Part shown: piece by piece, positions 1-9,644 of the stretch
How positions within the stretch are numbered: position 1 is the stretch's first letter
Layout: each line of letters begins with the position of its first letter
Source: Candidatus Fimicola merdigallinarum
GTDB taxonomy: Bacteria; Bacillota; Clostridia; Lachnospirales; Anaerotignaceae
Reading direction: 5' to 3'
DNA: 32,169 bases
NCBI GenBank assembly: GCA_017694425.1
Contig: JADIMX010000089.1
Location: 1 to 32,169, forward strand
Notes under the pieces: model-generated
What the model was told of the DNA's origin: nothing
What the model saw: the letters and a program-made list of their open reading frames with translations, nothing else
The model's database searches: none
Translations under genes and position numbers: made by a program

Positions 1-88
1 TAATACAATTTATTATTGTAAAAATTAATAATATAAATCCTACATCATATATTTTGCTTCAATATCATCTTTACAAAATATAAAAAAT

Positions 89-112
89 AATGCCCACAAA
101 AATGTAGGCATT
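89..112 (-). terminator. Rho-independent terminator downstream of the MarR gene
   Basis: Minus strand AATGCCTACA-TTTT-TGTGGGCATT hairpin (one G-U) followed by ATTTTTTATATTTT. Confidence 0.8.
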
Positions 113-116
113 TAAA

Positions 117-539
117 TTATGTAAAATCACTTGATGCAATAGCTCTAAGGTTATCTTTTAAAACAGCTATTTCATCTTCCGAAAATATTTTCAGAACCTC
201 TTTATTAACTTCCTCTATAACCTCCTGTATAGGCTCTTTAAGCATCTGACCTTTTTCAGTAGCTACAACTCTAACCTCACGTCTATCCTCTTTATTTACA
301 ATTCTTTCTACAAGTTTTTTCTTCTGCATTCTGTCTAAAACACCTGAAATAGTAGAAGTTTCAAGACATAAAGTTTCAGCAATCTGTTTAGGTGTAGCAT
401 AGCCTTTATCCCATAAACAACTTAGAACGCCGTACTGAGAAGGAGTTATATCATATTCGGAAAGTTTGGCACTAAGGTACTGAAATACAGCGTGTTGAGC
501 CGTAGTTAATAAGTAATTTATACACTGTGTCAATTCCAT
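117..539 (-). CDS. MarR-family transcriptional regulator
   Basis: 140 aa; winged-helix MarR pattern (ITPSQYGVLSCLWDKGYATPKQIAETLCLETSTISGVLDRMQKKKLVERIVNKEDRREVRVVATEKG); GGAGAGG upstream. Confidence 0.92.
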   Translation of the reverse strand: MELTQCINYLLTTAQHAVFQYLSAKLSEYDITPSQYGVLSCLWDKGYATPKQIAETLCLETSTISGVLDRMQKKKLVERIVNKEDRREVRVVATEKGQMLKEPIQEVIEEVNKEVLKIFSEDEIAVLKDNLRAIASSDFT

Positions 540-635
540 AGTTCTTCCCTCTCCTGTTTAAATATTTATAAAACATTAATATTATAATTATATTTTAAAC
601 ATAATATTTTGTCAAATAATTTACAAAATTATACA

Positions 636-662
636 AAGAGCTATACTTATAGTACAGCTCTT
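636..662 (-). terminator. Probable terminator downstream of the trhP-like gene
   Basis: Minus strand AAGAGCTGTAC-TATAA-GTATAGCTCTT stem; the following T-tract is weak (TGTATAATTTTG). Confidence 0.6.
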
Positions 663-670
663 AAAAAAAC

Positions 671-1915
671 TTATTTTACAGCCTTTCTAAGCATATCAAA
701 TTCTTTAACTGGCTGTGTAAATTTTACTTTTAATATCTGCTGTGGGTGAGGTGCAGAAGTTATTTCTTCTCCCTTATCGTTCCACATTTTTTCTACAACC
801 ATTTTGAATGGTTCGCCTTTAGCTGGCATAACCTCTATTTCCTCGCCAACTTCAAATTTATTTCTCTGCTCAACTATAGCACAGCCTGTTTCAGGGTCAT
901 AATCCTCTTTAACCATACCTATAAAGTCATAGTTTCTAATATAAGTATTGCTTGTGTAAACCTGCTCTTCCCCACCTGGTTTACCATAGTAGAAAGCTGT
1001 TGTATAATCTCTATGACTAGCCTTTGAAATCTCCTCGAAATAATAAGGTATTCTCTTTTCATATTTCTCTGGGTCTTCAAAGTAATCATCAATAGCCTGT
1101 CTATAAGCCTTAATTACTGTTCCAACATAGAAAGGTGTTTTCATTCTTCCCTCTATTTTAAAACTTTCTACACCACTTTCAACAAGGTCTGGAATATGGT
1201 TAAGCATACATAAATCCTTTGAGTTATAGATATAAGTTCCTCTCTCATTTTCCTCAACAGGCATATACTCGCCCTCTCTGTTTTCCTCAACAAGATAGTA
1301 TTTCCATCTGCAAGGGTGAGCACAAGCACCTTTATTAGCATCTCTACCTGTTAAATAGTTACTTAAAAGACATCTACCTGAGTATGAAATGCACATAGCA
1401 CCGTGAACGAAAGCCTCTATCTCCATATCGGCAGGTATTTTTTCTCTAATCTCTTTAATTTCTTTTAATGAAAGCTCTCTTGCTACAACAACACGTTTTG
1501 CACCTAAGTTGTACCACATATTAGCACTCATATAGTTTGTGTTGTTTGCCTGTGTTGAAACGTGAATCTCCATATTTGGCACAGCCTCTTTAGCAACTGA
1601 GAACACACCTAAGTCAGATACTAATATAGCATCTGCTCCAGCACTTTCAACCTCTTTAAAATACTCTGCCATTCCTTTAAAATCGTTATTATGAGCGTAT
1701 ATATTAGCTGTAACGTAAACTTTTACCCCGTGGTCGTGGGCAAATTTAATACCCTCTTTCATTTTTTCATAGTCAAAGTTTTTAGCTTTCGCTCTAAGGC
1801 TGTAAGCCTCACCACCGATATATACTGCATCTGCACCGTAAAGCACAGCTATTTTAAGTTTTTCTAAATCTCCAGCCGGAGCTAAAAGCTCAGGTTTTAC
1901 TCTATTGTTAATCAT
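671..1915 (-). CDS. trhP: Peptidase U32 family protein, probable tRNA uridine-34 5-hydroxylation protein (TrhP/YrrO/YegQ type)
   Basis: 414 aa; U32 signature (HGAMCISYSGRCLLSNYLTGRDANKGACAHPCRW); downstream of a YrrM/TrmR-type methyltransferase, as in B. subtilis yrrLMNO. Confidence 0.85.
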   Translation of the reverse strand: MINNRVKPELLAPAGDLEKLKIAVLYGADAVYIGGEAYSLRAKAKNFDYEKMKEGIKFAHDHGVKVYVTANIYAHNNDFKGMAEYFKEVESAGADAILVSDLGVFSVAKEAVPNMEIHVSTQANNTNYMSANMWYNLGAKRVVVARELSLKEIKEIREKIPADMEIEAFVHGAMCISYSGRCLLSNYLTGRDANKGACAHPCRWKYYLVEENREGEYMPVEENERGTYIYNSKDLCMLNHIPDLVESGVESFKIEGRMKTPFYVGTVIKAYRQAIDDYFEDPEKYEKRIPYYFEEISKASHRDYTTAFYYGKPGGEEQVYTSNTYIRNYDFIGMVKEDYDPETGCAIVEQRNKFEVGEEIEVMPAKGEPFKMVVEKMWNDKGEEITSAPHPQQILKVKFTQPVKEFDMLRKAVK

Positions 1916-1932
1916 AATTTTCTCCTTTTTAA

Positions 1933-2589
1933 TTATTCTTCCTTAACTTTTATACAAAGTGCAACACCATCACCTATTGGCACTATTGATGACTCTAAAC
2001 AATCATTGTGAGAAATATCCCAAAGGAAATTTCTAAGTCTTTTGTGTATAGTTCTCTGACGTCTAGGCACTTCAAATCTTGTCTTGGCAATATCTCCACC
2101 CTGAAGAACGTCATCAACTATAAGTATACCACCAACTGATAAAAGTCTTATACAATGAGGAAGAAAATTGCTATACTGTCCCTTAGCTGCGTCCATAAAT
2201 ATAACATCATATGGACCTTCAAGGGTAGGAAGTATATCGCTTGCATCTCCCTCTAAGATTTTTATTTTATCATTAAGTCCCATTCTGTCAATATTAACCC
2301 TAGCATCTTTTAACATAACTTCAAATCTATCTATTGTTGTTATAGTTCCGTCTTCAGGTATATACTGTGCCATAAGACTTGAAGAAAATCCAACTGCTGT
2401 ACCTATTTCAAGAATATGCTTAGGCTTTTTAAGTGTTAAAAGCACACTTAAAAATCTAGCTGTTTCGTGAGGTATTATAGGCACATTTTTTTCAGTTGCC
2501 TCAGCCTGTATTTCCCCTAAAGTACCTTCATACTTAGGTTGTACAGTTCTTAAATACATATTTAAATAATCTTCTGTTACATAATTCAT
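1933..2589 (-). CDS. trmR: O-methyltransferase, probable tRNA 5-hydroxyuridine methyltransferase (TrmR/YrrM type)
   Basis: 218 aa; SAM-binding motif (HILEIGTAVGFSSSLMAQ, IFMDAAKGQYSNFL, GGILIVDDVL); adjacent to mltG and a U32 gene. Confidence 0.83.
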   Translation of the reverse strand: MNYVTEDYLNMYLRTVQPKYEGTLGEIQAEATEKNVPIIPHETARFLSVLLTLKKPKHILEIGTAVGFSSSLMAQYIPEDGTITTIDRFEVMLKDARVNIDRMGLNDKIKILEGDASDILPTLEGPYDVIFMDAAKGQYSNFLPHCIRLLSVGGILIVDDVLQGGDIAKTRFEVPRRQRTIHKRLRNFLWDISHNDCLESSIVPIGDGVALCIKVKEE

Positions 2590-2601
2590 AAATTATTCCC
2601 C

Positions 2602-3636
2602 TTAGTTAAAATGAGCCTTATAACTTTCCTTAGCTTTAAGGAAATCGTCATAATTATCTGTATAGTAATGCTCGCCACTTGTTCTATCTTTTAAAACGTA
2701 ATAAATATAATTGTTATCATCAGGATTTAAGCTAGCCTCTATGGCAAGCTCTCCTGGGTTTGATATAGGTCCTATCGGCAAACCATTATTTTTATAAGTG
2801 TTATACGGAGAGGATACTTTAAGGTCATCATAAGTTACAACCTCTTTTTTAACCTCCATAGCATAAAGCACAGTTGAATCTATCTGTAATGGCATACCTA
2901 TCTCCAAACGATTATATATAACCCCTGCAGCAATTGGTCGCTCGTTAGGAGCAACTATTTCAGCCTCAACCATAGATGCCACAATAATAGCCTCATCAAA
3001 TGTAAGACCTAAGTCCTCGGCTTTCTTTATATTTTCTTCAGTATACACACTAGAAAAACGACTTAACATTTTATCAATTATCTCTTTAGATGTTGCATTA
3101 TCACTTATGTAATATGTATCAGGGAAAAGATAACCCTCAAGTCTATAAGCTCTACCCTCCGGTATAGCTTTTACAAATTCATAGTCAAAGTCACCTATGT
3201 TAACTGTGCTTATAAAGTCATCATAAGTAACTATGCCTTTCTCATCAAGGTATCTTGCTATTTCCGGCACAGTATACCCCTCCGGTATTGTTATTCTATT
3301 ACTTTCAGCTATATTACTTCCAGATTTTAAAATCTCCATAATACTTTCCAACGAGCTACCTGTTTCTAATGAATATGTACCCTGTTTAAAAGTACCATCA
3401 TACCCATCAAACTTGCTTTTAAGTTTAAACATAAGCTCATTTGATATAACACCGTTTTCCTTTAAAATATCTGCTATATCAGATGTAGTAGAACCACTAG
3501 GAATAGTTAGTATTACTTCCTTTCCGGAGTTTTTCCCACCACCACTTAGCATAGCTTTAGCAGAAAAGCCTATAATAACTAAAAGTATAGCTATAACTAA
3601 AACAATACCTAAACAACCTTTTTTTCTCTTTCTCAC
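2602..3636 (-). CDS. mltG: Endolytic murein transglycosylase MltG (YceG-like)
   Basis: 344 aa; N-terminal TM, LysM-like region, YceG motifs (EAIIVASMVEAEIVAPNERPIAAGVIYNRL, MPLQIDSTVLYA, GLPIGPISNPG). GTG start with AAAGGTG upstream. Confidence 0.93.
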   Translation of the reverse strand: MRKRKKGCLGIVLVIAILLVIIGFSAKAMLSGGGKNSGKEVILTIPSGSTTSDIADILKENGVISNELMFKLKSKFDGYDGTFKQGTYSLETGSSLESIMEILKSGSNIAESNRITIPEGYTVPEIARYLDEKGIVTYDDFISTVNIGDFDYEFVKAIPEGRAYRLEGYLFPDTYYISDNATSKEIIDKMLSRFSSVYTEENIKKAEDLGLTFDEAIIVASMVEAEIVAPNERPIAAGVIYNRLEIGMPLQIDSTVLYAMEVKKEVVTYDDLKVSSPYNTYKNNGLPIGPISNPGELAIEASLNPDDNNYIYYVLKDRTSGEHYYTDNYDDFLKAKESYKAHFN

Positions 3637-3661
3637 AATAAAATCACCTTTTTCTCCATTA

Positions 3662-3699
3662 AGATATTATATATTATAACAGCTTACAATATAATATCT
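3662..3699 (-). promoter_or_regulatory. Candidate mltG promoter with an overlapping inverted repeat
   Basis: 11-bp perfect inverted repeat AGATATTATAT(16 nt)ATATAATATCT; on the minus strand TTGAGA-18-TATAAT overlaps it. Confidence 0.5.
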
Positions 3700-3754
3700 C
3701 AATGCTTACAAAATATAAAGAATAATTTTTTAAAAATTTCTTAAAGTTCATTCA

Positions 3755-3787
3755 AAATGCCTGTTTCTTCTACTAAAACAGGCATTT
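3755..3787 (-). terminator. Terminator downstream of clpC
   Basis: Minus strand AAATGCCTGTTTT...AAACAGGCATTTTG hairpin just after the clpC stop. Confidence 0.7.
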
Positions 3788-3800
3788 CAAAATTATTTTA

Positions 3801-6257
3801 TTATTCAAAATTATTTTTCACATCAAATACAATTTCTTTATTATCAACACAAACATTTACAGTATCGCCAAAACTTATATTTCCTCTAAGGTATTCCTCA
3901 GCTAATTTATCCTCAACATATCTCTGTAATGCTCGTCTTAATGGCCTTGCACCGTAGCTTGAGTCATAGCCCTCATCAGATATAAAGTTTATAGCCTCAT
4001 CTGTAAACACAATATCTATACCCATACTATCCTTAGAGCGTTTTATAAGTGATGATGTTAATATGCGAACTATGTCATTTATATTTTCACGACTAAGTGT
4101 ATGGAATACAATTATATCATCAATTCGATTTAAAAACTCAGGCTTGAACATATTTTTTACTTCGTCCATAACATTGGACTTCATATCTTTATATTCTTTA
4201 TCATCATTATCAGATGCTTTAAAACCAAGTTTTTTAGGGGCAACAATATTTCTTGCACCTGCGTTTGATGTCATTATTATAACTGTGTTTTTAAAATCTA
4301 CTTTTCTACCTTTTGAGTCAGTTATATGACCGTCATCAAGAACCTGAAGAAGCACATTGAATACATCAGGTGAGGCTTTTTCAATCTCATCAAAAAGAAC
4401 TACTGAATAAGGTTTTCTTCTAACCTTTTCACTTAACTGACCACCCTCGTCATATCCAACATACCCTGGAGGTGAACCTATCATTTTTGATACACTATGT
4501 TTCTCCATATATTCTGACATATCAATACGGATAAGGGCATCTTCATCACCGAAAAGAATTTCAGAAAGAGCCTTTGAAAGCTCAGTTTTACCTACACCAG
4601 TAGGTCCTAAGAAAAGGAATGAGCCTATCGGTCTTTTAGGGTCTTTAAGTCCAACCCTTCCTCGTCTTATAGCCTTTGAAATAGCAGTTACAGCCTCATC
4701 TTGACCTACAACACGTTTGTGAAGTTCACTTTCCATATTTATAAGTCTTTCGCTTTCTGACTGCTGAATTGTCTTTAATGGTATACCAGTCCAGCTAGAA
4801 ATAACATCAGCTATATCTTCCTCTGTAACTGTGGTCTGTAAAAGACTTGTTTCTTTCGCCCAAGCCTCTCTTTTTTCTTTGAGCATTTCTCTCACTCGTT
4901 TTTCTTGCTCTTTTATCTGACCAGCCATAACAAAGTCCTCATCTCTTATGGCTATAATCTTATGCTCACCCATTTCATTAAGCTGTTTTTCAAGACGCTT
5001 TATATCTTCCGGCGGATTAAAAGTTTTAAGTTTAACTTTTGATGACGCCTCGTCAATAAGGTCTATGGCTTTATCCGGTAATCTTCTATCTGTAATATAT
5101 CTATCAGAAAGCATTACAGCAGAAAGTACAGCTTTATCTGTTATGCTAATACCGTAGTGTTTTTCATACTTAGGCTTAAGGCCTCTAAGCATAACAATAG
5201 CCTCATCAGTTGTAGGTTCTTCAACATCAATAGGGCTAAATCTTCTTTCGAGAGCAGAATCTTTTTCAATATATTTTCTATACTCATCTATTGTTGTAGC
5301 ACCTATAATCTGAAGCTCACCTCTTGCAAGATATGGTTTTAATATATTGGCAGCATCAATAGCACCCTCTGCACCACCTGCACCGATTATATTGTGTATC
5401 TCATCTATAAAAAGTATAATATTAGATTTTTTTCTTACTTCCTCTATTACCTTTTTAATTCTTTCTTCAAACTCGCCTCTGTACTTTGAGCCGGCAACCA
5501 TAGAAGAAATATCTAGAGAAACTAATCTCTTATCCTCCATATTTTCAGGAACATCACCTGAAACTATTTTTTGTGCAAGTCCCTCTATAATGGCAGTTTT
5601 ACCTACCCCTGGCTCACCTACAAGACAAGGATTATTTTTAGTTCTTCTGCTTAAAACTTGAATAACCCTTTCTATTTCAGTATCTCTGCCGAATATAGGG
5701 TCAAACTTTCTATCCCTTGCAACCTCTGTATAATCTCTACTATACTTATCAAGATTTGGAGTGTCGCTACTATTTTCGTCAACCTCAGCACTCTTAGTAT
5801 TCATACCTTTAGCCCCAGACTGATTTTCGCCAACTCCAAGCATATAATAAACTTCTTCTATTATTTTTTGACTACTTATATCCATAGAATTAAGTATTTT
5901 TGCACCTATACTATTTGTATTATTTAAAATAGCAATAAGTATATGCTCTGTTCCTACACTTTTTTCACCAAGTCTTTCAGCCTCATATGTGGCATAGTTT
6001 AAAATCTCCTTAACTTTAGGTGTATATATAGAATTATGTGAATTATCCTTTTTATTAGAAAATTCACTTATTTTTTTAATTAATGTATCCTTATCTACTG
6101 AATTTGTTTCAAGGAGTTTTGATGCAACACAATCTTCAACAGACATAAGACCTAAAAGAATATGCTCACTACCTATATAGCCACAAGAAAGTTTTTCTGA
6201 CCATTCTTTCGCCTTTTCTAAAGCCTGTTTCGCCTTATTTGTATAATTATCAAGCAT
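3801..6257 (-). CDS. clpC: ATP-dependent Clp protease ATP-binding subunit ClpC
   Basis: 818 aa; Clp-N repeats, two AAA+ domains with Walker A ([18 protein letters not shown]), UVR-like middle region, Clp C-terminal domain. Confidence 0.95.
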   Translation of the reverse strand: MLDNYTNKAKQALEKAKEWSEKLSCGYIGSEHILLGLMSVEDCVASKLLETNSVDKDTLIKKISEFSNKKDNSHNSIYTPKVKEILNYATYEAERLGEKSVGTEHILIAILNNTNSIGAKILNSMDISSQKIIEEVYYMLGVGENQSGAKGMNTKSAEVDENSSDTPNLDKYSRDYTEVARDRKFDPIFGRDTEIERVIQVLSRRTKNNPCLVGEPGVGKTAIIEGLAQKIVSGDVPENMEDKRLVSLDISSMVAGSKYRGEFEERIKKVIEEVRKKSNIILFIDEIHNIIGAGGAEGAIDAANILKPYLARGELQIIGATTIDEYRKYIEKDSALERRFSPIDVEEPTTDEAIVMLRGLKPKYEKHYGISITDKAVLSAVMLSDRYITDRRLPDKAIDLIDEASSKVKLKTFNPPEDIKRLEKQLNEMGEHKIIAIRDEDFVMAGQIKEQEKRVREMLKEKREAWAKETSLLQTTVTEEDIADVISSWTGIPLKTIQQSESERLINMESELHKRVVGQDEAVTAISKAIRRGRVGLKDPKRPIGSFLFLGPTGVGKTELSKALSEILFGDEDALIRIDMSEYMEKHSVSKMIGSPPGYVGYDEGGQLSEKVRRKPYSVVLFDEIEKASPDVFNVLLQVLDDGHITDSKGRKVDFKNTVIIMTSNAGARNIVAPKKLGFKASDNDDKEYKDMKSNVMDEVKNMFKPEFLNRIDDIIVFHTLSRENINDIVRILTSSLIKRSKDSMGIDIVFTDEAINFISDEGYDSSYGARPLRRALQRYVEDKLAEEYLRGNISFGDTVNVCVDNKEIVFDVKNNFE

Positions 6258-6286
6258 AGTATCTCCCCCTATAAATTATTATTTAC

Positions 6287-6314
6287 ATTATAATGTCATT
6301 TAAATATATGTCAA
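6287..6314 (-). promoter_or_regulatory. Sigma-A-type promoter of clpC
   Basis: Minus strand TTGACA (6309-6314), 16-bp spacer, TATAAT (6287-6292). Confidence 0.75.
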
Positions 6315-6334
6315 CCGAAATAATATTAAAAAAT

Positions 6335-6357
6335 GACTGCCGAAAACATCAGCAGTC
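6335..6357 (-). terminator. Terminator downstream of the RluA-type gene
   Basis: Minus strand GACTGC...GCAGTC hairpin followed by ATTTTTTAATATT. Confidence 0.75.
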
Positions 6358-6368
6358 TAATATTTAAT

Positions 6369-7031
6369 TTAATTAAATATATCGAAAGGATAATCTTTAG
6401 GCATATAAAAGAAGTCCATAACCTCCCTTTTATTATCCAATTTAAAGGAAAGCCCACAGGAAAAAAGTGCTACATTAAACCTTTTTCTAGTTCGAGTTTT
6501 AATACCGTATTTTTGGTCGCCTAAAAGAGGGAAGCCGGCATTTGCAAACTGAACTCTTATTTGATGATGACGACCAGTTTCAAGTTTTATTTTAACTAGA
6601 GAAATATCGCCAAGCTCACTATCATTTTTAAATGCAACAGTTTCATAATGCAAAACTGCTTTCTTAGAACCTTTTACGTTACTATCTACGATACTTGACG
6701 TATTAAGTCTGCTATTTTTGACTATAAAATCTGTCATAGTGCCATCTTTAGGTGTCTTTCCATAAACAACAGCCATATAGGTTTTATTTATATTATTCTC
6801 AGACATTAATTTAGAAAGTTTAGCCTCTGTCTTTTTATTTTTTGAAAAAACCATAATGCCACCAACAGGTCTATCAAGCCTATGTATAAGCCCTATATCA
6901 TTATTATTAGTCATTTCACACAATGTAGTCAACATATCCTTATCACCTGTTTTATCGGGTTGAACAGGTACACCTGCCGGCTTTAACGCAACAATTATAT
7001 CATTATCTTCAAAAAATATTTTTATATCCAT
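6369..7031 (-). CDS. RluA-family RNA pseudouridine synthase
   Basis: 220 aa; catalytic motif IGLIHRLDRPVGGIMVFSKN, LETGRHHQIRVQFANAGFPLLGDQKYG. Confidence 0.92.
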   Translation of the reverse strand: MDIKIFFEDNDIIVALKPAGVPVQPDKTGDKDMLTTLCEMTNNNDIGLIHRLDRPVGGIMVFSKNKKTEAKLSKLMSENNINKTYMAVVYGKTPKDGTMTDFIVKNSRLNTSSIVDSNVKGSKKAVLHYETVAFKNDSELGDISLVKIKLETGRHHQIRVQFANAGFPLLGDQKYGIKTRTRKRFNVALFSCGLSFKLDNKREVMDFFYMPKDYPFDIFN

Positions 7032-7034
7032 AAA

Positions 7035-9143
7035 TTATTTATCCTTTTCAAGAATTATACTAGAAAATGGTGGCATAGTAACCTTTACACTGTCTAAAAT
7101 AACCTCATATCTTACATTTTCTGTACTGAAATCATTTTCTGTTGAGATTATTCTTCTTGTAAGTGTATCACCACTTCTTAACTCAATATTTTTTACAGGT
7201 ATATTAAGCTCTTTTTCTTCACCTGTATTATTTACAGCCACCAACATAACATCATCTTTATAAAATCTTCCGTAAGATATAATACCGTAATCTTTATAAA
7301 CAATTTTAACAGAGCCTTTTTTAAGGACTTCTTTATCTTTACGAACATTTATAATAGCTTTATGATAGTCTATAAGCTCTTTATTTTCATTACCCCAAGG
7401 GTAAGTTCTTCTGTTATCTGGGTCTGTCCAACCAGTAACTCCAGCCTCATCACCGTAGTATATTGTAGGTGAACCTGGCCAAGTCATCTGCATTGTTACA
7501 GCCTCTTTCATAATACCAAAGTTAATGCCTATATCAGCAGACTCACTACCTTTTGTATGAAGTCGACCTACATTCATATTTGTTCTTGTTAAGAAACGTG
7601 AGTGGTCGTGGTTTGAAAGCTCATTCATAGCTGTGTATATAGACTGGTATGAAAGTTTAGCCATATTGTATTTCATAGCATCTTGGAAAACATCAGCATT
7701 GCCTAAAAGCTCTCTCTTAAAATCTTCGCTATGCTTTTCCATACCTGTCAAGAACCAAGATACAGGCTCCATAAAAGCATCATAGTTCATTATTGTGTCC
7801 CATTCTCCACCACGAACCCAGCTTGACGCCTCGCCATAGTGTTCAGCAAGTATAATAGCCTCCGGATTAGCAGATTTTACAGCCTTTCTAAAGTCTTTCC
7901 AGAATTTATGGTTAAATTCCTCACTATAGCCTAAATCTGCAGCCACGTCTAATCTCCAACCGTCTACATTATATGGTGGTGATACCCACTTTTTACCTAT
8001 CTCCATTATATAGTCATATAAATCTTTTGAGGCTTCATAATTAAGTTTAGGGTGATTATCAAAGCCCCACCAACTATCGTAACAGTCATTGTTTGGCCAG
8101 TTATTGTCGTACCATTTAAAGTAATCGTGATACACACTATCTTTTGACTTATACGCACCTACCGGATAGTTTCCTGTGCTACCATAAAAATCCTCTCTAT
8201 CAAGCCATTTATTAAAGGCACCACAATGATTAAATACACCGTCTATTATAACCCTTATTCCATTTTTATGTGCCTCATCAACGAATTTTGCAAAAAATTC
8301 ATTACTAGCCTCAAGATTTTCTTTATCTGTAGTTCTCTGAACATACATACTTGCGTGTCTATTATTAAATTTTTCAAATACAAGCTCACTTCCACCGTCT
8401 TTTACGATTTTGCCGTAATGAGGGTCTATGTAGTCGTAGTCCTGTATATCGTACTTATGGTTACTAGGTGACACAAATATAGGGTTAAAATATATAACCT
8501 CAACACCTAAATCTTTAAGGTATGGAAGTTTGTCAAGTACACCTTGTAAATCCCCACCGTAGAAGTTTCTTATATCTTCAGTTTTAGGTCTTTCGTTCCA
8601 ATCTGAAACAAATGTTGCCGGCTTACCAAGATATATATATTCGTTTGTCTTTACGTCATTAGACTTATCCCCGTTATAAAATCTATCAACGTATATCTGA
8701 TACATAACAGCACCTTTAGCCCAATCAGGAGTTTTAAAGTTTCTAATTAAATTAAAGTGCCAAGCAGGGTTTAAATCGTCAGTAACCCCAAGTTTTGTAT
8801 AATATACACTTACACCATTTTTCTCTATTTCAAAGTGGTATGACTTTGACTCCTCCTCCGGTGGAATAACGTATTTGAAATAGTCAAAGCTATTTTTAGA
8901 GCTTTCAAACTCCATTTCAAATTTCATTCCGTCGTATATCAAATATACATTATCAACATTATTTTTTGCAGTTCTTATTCTTATTGTTACAGAGTCAGTA
9001 GTTAAAGGCTCTGTAGGTATTCTAAAATTTTCAGTTTCGTCACTAAAAATAGAATTTGTATCCAATTTTTCATTTAAAGTTTTTGCGTAAATCATAAGTT
9101 TTTCAGTAAAACCTAATGTATTTACAGATATTGATGCTCCCAA
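7035..9143 (-). CDS. GH13 alpha-amylase family protein (neopullulanase/cyclomaltodextrinase-like), no obvious signal peptide
   Basis: 702 aa; GH13 motifs (VIIDGVFNHCG, GWRLDVAADLG, ILAEHYGE, ELSNHDHSRF); TTG start 8 nt after GGGGAGG. Confidence 0.9.
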   Translation of the reverse strand: MGASISVNTLGFTEKLMIYAKTLNEKLDTNSIFSDETENFRIPTEPLTTDSVTIRIRTAKNNVDNVYLIYDGMKFEMEFESSKNSFDYFKYVIPPEEESKSYHFEIEKNGVSVYYTKLGVTDDLNPAWHFNLIRNFKTPDWAKGAVMYQIYVDRFYNGDKSNDVKTNEYIYLGKPATFVSDWNERPKTEDIRNFYGGDLQGVLDKLPYLKDLGVEVIYFNPIFVSPSNHKYDIQDYDYIDPHYGKIVKDGGSELVFEKFNNRHASMYVQRTTDKENLEASNEFFAKFVDEAHKNGIRVIIDGVFNHCGAFNKWLDREDFYGSTGNYPVGAYKSKDSVYHDYFKWYDNNWPNNDCYDSWWGFDNHPKLNYEASKDLYDYIMEIGKKWVSPPYNVDGWRLDVAADLGYSEEFNHKFWKDFRKAVKSANPEAIILAEHYGEASSWVRGGEWDTIMNYDAFMEPVSWFLTGMEKHSEDFKRELLGNADVFQDAMKYNMAKLSYQSIYTAMNELSNHDHSRFLTRTNMNVGRLHTKGSESADIGINFGIMKEAVTMQMTWPGSPTIYYGDEAGVTGWTDPDNRRTYPWGNENKELIDYHKAIINVRKDKEVLKKGSVKIVYKDYGIISYGRFYKDDVMLVAVNNTGEEKELNIPVKNIELRSGDTLTRRIISTENDFSTENVRYEVILDSVKVTMPPFSSIILEKDK

Positions 9144-9249
9144 ATCTAATACCTCCCCAAAATAAAAAACACTTAATGTTATAAAGAATATTTTATCATA
9201 AAAAAACTATATAATAAATATGTAATTAGAAATAATGGCAATAAAAAAA

Positions 9250-9268
9250 GCGATTCAAAAAGAATCGC
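9250..9268 (-). terminator. Terminator downstream of the 9277-9618 gene
   Basis: GCGATTC-AAAAA-GAATCGC, followed on the minus strand by TTTTTTTATT. Confidence 0.85.
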
Positions 9269-9276
9269 CGTTTTTA

Positions 9277-9618
9277 TTAAAGCTGTTCAATTTTAACAGA
9301 AGTGTCAAAATCGCTGTCATCACAACAGTTGCAACCACAAGCGTCACAATCGTCTTCTTCGCAGTCTTCACAAACATCTTCTATTTCGTCATCATATTCA
9401 AATTCGTCGTCCCACTGGTCGTCCCAATCTTCATAATCAAAGTCGTTATCTTTTTTTCTTTTTACAAGGTACATAACACCAGCTGTTGTAGCAACAAGAA
9501 GTGCTATAACTATTGCCATTATTGTGAAGAAAGTTTTTTTATCTTCTCTTTCTCTTAACTCCATAACAACTCTTCTTAACTCCTCAACAGAAGTTGGTCC
9601 ATCTAAAAATTTTTTCAT
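9277..9618 (-). CDS. Small single-pass membrane protein with acidic, cysteine-rich C-terminal tail (hypothetical)
   Basis: 113 aa; TM segment FFTIMAIVIALLVATTAGVMYLV, acidic stretch, then DVCEDCEEDDCDACGCNCCDDSDFD; AAAGGAG upstream, terminator downstream. Confidence 0.85.
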   Translation of the reverse strand: MKKFLDGPTSVEELRRVVMELREREDKKTFFTIMAIVIALLVATTAGVMYLVKRKKDNDFDYEDWDDQWDDEFEYDDEIEDVCEDCEEDDCDACGCNCCDDSDFDTSVKIEQL

Positions 9619-9644
9619 AGTAATCTCCTTTCAAAATAAAAAAA

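Noticed and set aside
746-1027. Plus-strand ORF (93 aa) and the many other plus-strand ORFs antisense to conserved genes (e.g. 2168-2470, 3233-3679, 5347-5661, 8226-8471, 13550-13873, 22289-22555)
   Set aside because: They mirror conserved coding sequences on the minus strand, lack SDs and look like low-complexity antisense translations.
3757-3957. Plus-strand ORF MPVSSTKTGISKLF...
   Set aside because: It begins inside the clpC terminator hairpin and overlaps the clpC 3' end antisense; no SD.
9235-9558. Plus-strand ORF (107 aa) ending CCSNKKCYNYCHYCEESF
   Set aside because: Antisense to the Asp/Cys-rich small protein and runs through its terminator; its Cys content comes from the complementary strand.
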